7,434 nt of DNA from Pseudomonadota bacterium (GTDB taxonomy: Bacteria > Pseudomonadota > Alphaproteobacteria > Sphingomonadales > Sphingomonadaceae): positions 1 to 7,434 of the forward strand of contig JAFABD010000123.1 of assembly GCA_023426225.1 (NCBI GenBank), in the 5' to 3' direction. The notes beneath the pieces were generated by a model. The model was given only the letters and a program-made list of their open reading frames with translations, did no database searches and had not been told where the DNA came from. Shown here one piece after another: positions 6,259-7,434 of this stretch. Position 1 is the stretch's first letter, and every line of letters begins with the position of its first letter. Both the position numbers and the translations under genes were made by a program.

Positions 6259-7380
6259 ATGCGCGTCTCGAACATCGCCCGCCTCGGCGTGAAGGAACTG
6301 CGCAGCCTGTGGCGCGACACGATGATGGTCGCGCTGATCCTGTGGGCGTTCACCGCGTCGGTCTATGTCGCGGCGACGGGGATTCCCGAAACGCTCAACC
6401 TCGCGCCGATCGCGATCGTCGACGAGGATCAGTCGCCGCTGTCGCAGCGGATCGTCAGCGCCTTCTACCCGCCGCACTTCACCCGGCCCGCGCTGATCGG
6501 GCGCGATGCCGTCGATCCCGGGATGGACCGGGGCGATTACACGTTCGTCCTCGACATCCCGCCCAATTTCCAGCGTGACCTGCTCGCCGGGCGCAACCCG
6601 GAGATCCAGATCAACGTCGACGCCACGCGGATGACGCAGGCCTTTTCGGGCAACGCCTATATCCAGCAGATGGTCAACAACGAGATCGACGCCTTCGCCC
6701 GGCGCAACCAGCGCGCGAGCGCGGTGCCGGTCGGGCTGGCGGTGCGCGCGCGGTTCAACCCCAACCTCACCTCGCTGTGGTTCGGCGCGGTGATGCAGGT
6801 GATCAACCACGTCACGCTGCTCTCGATCATCCTGACGGGCGCCGCGCTGATCCGCGAGCGCGAGCACGGCACGGTGGAGCATCTGCTCGTAATGCCGGTG
6901 ACTCCGTTCGAGATCATGGCGGCCAAGGTGTGGTCGATGGCAATGGTCGTGCTCGTCGCGACCTGGGCATCGCTGACCTTCGTCGTCCAGGGGGCGATGC
7001 ACGTGCCGATCGAGGGGTCGATCGCGCTGTTCCTGCTCGGCGCGGCGGTGCACCTGTTCGCGACGACGTCGATGGGCATCTTCCTGGGAACGATCGCGCG
7101 CTCGATGCCGCAGTTCGGCCTGCTCGTCATCCTGACGATCATTCCGCTCGAACTGTTGTCGGGCGGCAGCACCCCGCGCGAGAGCATGCCGCAGTTCGTC
7201 CAGAACGTGATGCTGGCGGCGCCGACGACGCACTTCGTCAAGCTGGCGCAGAGCATCCTGTATCGCGGTGCCGATCTCAGCGTGGTGTGGCCGCAGCTTG
7301 CGGCGATCTTCGCGATCGGGGCGGTTTTCTATGCGGTTGCGCTCGCGCAGTTCCGCAAGGCGATCAACACGATGGCCTAG
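6259..7380 (+). CDS. yhhJ: ABC-2 type inner-membrane permease, YhhJ type
   Basis: This 373-residue permease has no ATPase domain and is predicted to pair with the membrane half of the RbbA-like protein. One helix lies near residues 23-42, followed by an extracytoplasmic domain of about 130 residues. Five more helices lie near 177-198, 225-244, 253-279, 286-303 and 347-366. The ABC-2 hallmark is REREHGTVEHLLVMPVTP (199-216), and the conserved loop LSGGSTPRESMPQFVQ follows helix five. This is the same one-plus-five helix plan as the C-terminal half of the preceding protein, so the two are distant relatives that would form a pseudo-symmetric pore. The gene starts three bases after the previous stop, with an AGGAG nine bases upstream, and ends in TAG. 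It is the last gene of the operon seen here. ABC-2 permease identity is firm, the YhhJ assignment rests on motif style and gene order, and the substrate is unknown. Confidence 0.93.
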   Translation: MRVSNIARLGVKELRSLWRDTMMVALILWAFTASVYVAATGIPETLNLAPIAIVDEDQSPLSQRIVSAFYPPHFTRPALIGRDAVDPGMDRGDYTFVLDIPPNFQRDLLAGRNPEIQINVDATRMTQAFSGNAYIQQMVNNEIDAFARRNQRASAVPVGLAVRARFNPNLTSLWFGAVMQVINHVTLLSIILTGAALIREREHGTVEHLLVMPVTPFEIMAAKVWSMAMVVLVATWASLTFVVQGAMHVPIEGSIALFLLGAAVHLFATTSMGIFLGTIARSMPQFGLLVILTIIPLELLSGGSTPRESMPQFVQNVMLAAPTTHFVKLAQSILYRGADLSVVWPQLAAIFAIGAVFYAVALAQFRKAINTMA

Positions 7381-7429
7381 GCGCCGTCCCGGCGGCGGGG
7401 GTGGGCCCCGGCGCCCCCCGCCCCGGCGC
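7381..7429 (+). terminator. GC-rich nested hairpin after the operon, possible terminator
   Basis: GCGCCG at 7381-7386 can pair with CGGCGC at 7424-7429. Inside it, GGCGGGGG at 7394-7401 can pair with CCCCCGCC at 7415-7422, leaving a 13-base loop and unequal bulges of seven bases (left) and one base (right). The structure begins directly after the TAG stop. No run of T follows before the window ends at 7434, so it is not a textbook intrinsic terminator. It could instead be a 3' stabilising structure, or chance pairing in extremely GC-rich DNA. Confidence 0.4.
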
Positions 7430-7434
7430 GTCAG

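Noticed and set aside
3421..7233. 1270-codon open frame on the - strand, antisense to rbbA and yhhJ
   Set aside because: Its translation is a low-complexity mix rich in Arg, His, Asp, Gln and Ala with no domain. It lies opposite well-supported genes with clear motifs. Long antisense frames arise by chance when third positions are nearly all G or C.
1..7434. CRISPR array, tRNA/rRNA genes, insertion sequences or prophage signs
   Set aside because: I saw no regularly spaced repeats, structural RNA motifs, transposase-like reading frames or terminal inverted repeats. The window is coding almost throughout, with uniform composition.

Overview
The window is a GC-rich, almost fully coding stretch from a Gram-negative bacterium. 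Very high third-position GC, the gene repertoire and the protein style fit an alphaproteobacterium, most likely a sphingomonad. That placement is inference from composition and general familiarity, not from a marker gene. All five supported genes lie on the + strand.

Layout: (1) positions 2-880 hold the 3' part of a gene cut by the left edge. It encodes a soluble, mostly helical protein with a divergent methyl-accepting chemotaxis-type signalling hairpin and a very acidic C-terminal tail. (2) Positions 881-980 are a 100-base intergenic gap, the only one inside the window; the promoter of the downstream operon may lie here. (3) Positions 981-7380 are a tightly packed four-gene operon: a NodT-family outer-membrane efflux lipoprotein, a YhiI-type HlyD membrane-fusion protein, an RbbA-type protein (two ABC ATPase domains fused to an ABC-2 membrane domain), and a YhhJ-type ABC-2 permease. 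(4) After the last stop, positions 7381-7434 are extremely GC-rich and can fold into a nested hairpin that may be the operon's terminator.

The four operon products make a complete tripartite ABC exporter. RbbA supplies both ATPase domains and one membrane domain, and YhhJ supplies the second membrane domain. YhiI is anchored in the inner membrane and spans the periplasm with a long coiled coil. The NodT-family protein forms the outer-membrane channel. Genes 1-2 and 2-3 of the operon overlap by four bases (GTGA and ATGA), and the last gene starts three bases after the previous stop, so the subunits are probably translated in a coupled way. The substrate cannot be read from the sequence, and no regulator gene is visible.

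I did not find a clearly undescribed system. The points most worth a second look are the shortened signalling tip and acidic tail of the chemoreceptor-like protein, the one-sided degeneration of the two ATPase sites in the RbbA-like protein, and the presence of a dedicated outer-membrane channel gene in front of the yhiI-rbbA-yhhJ set.
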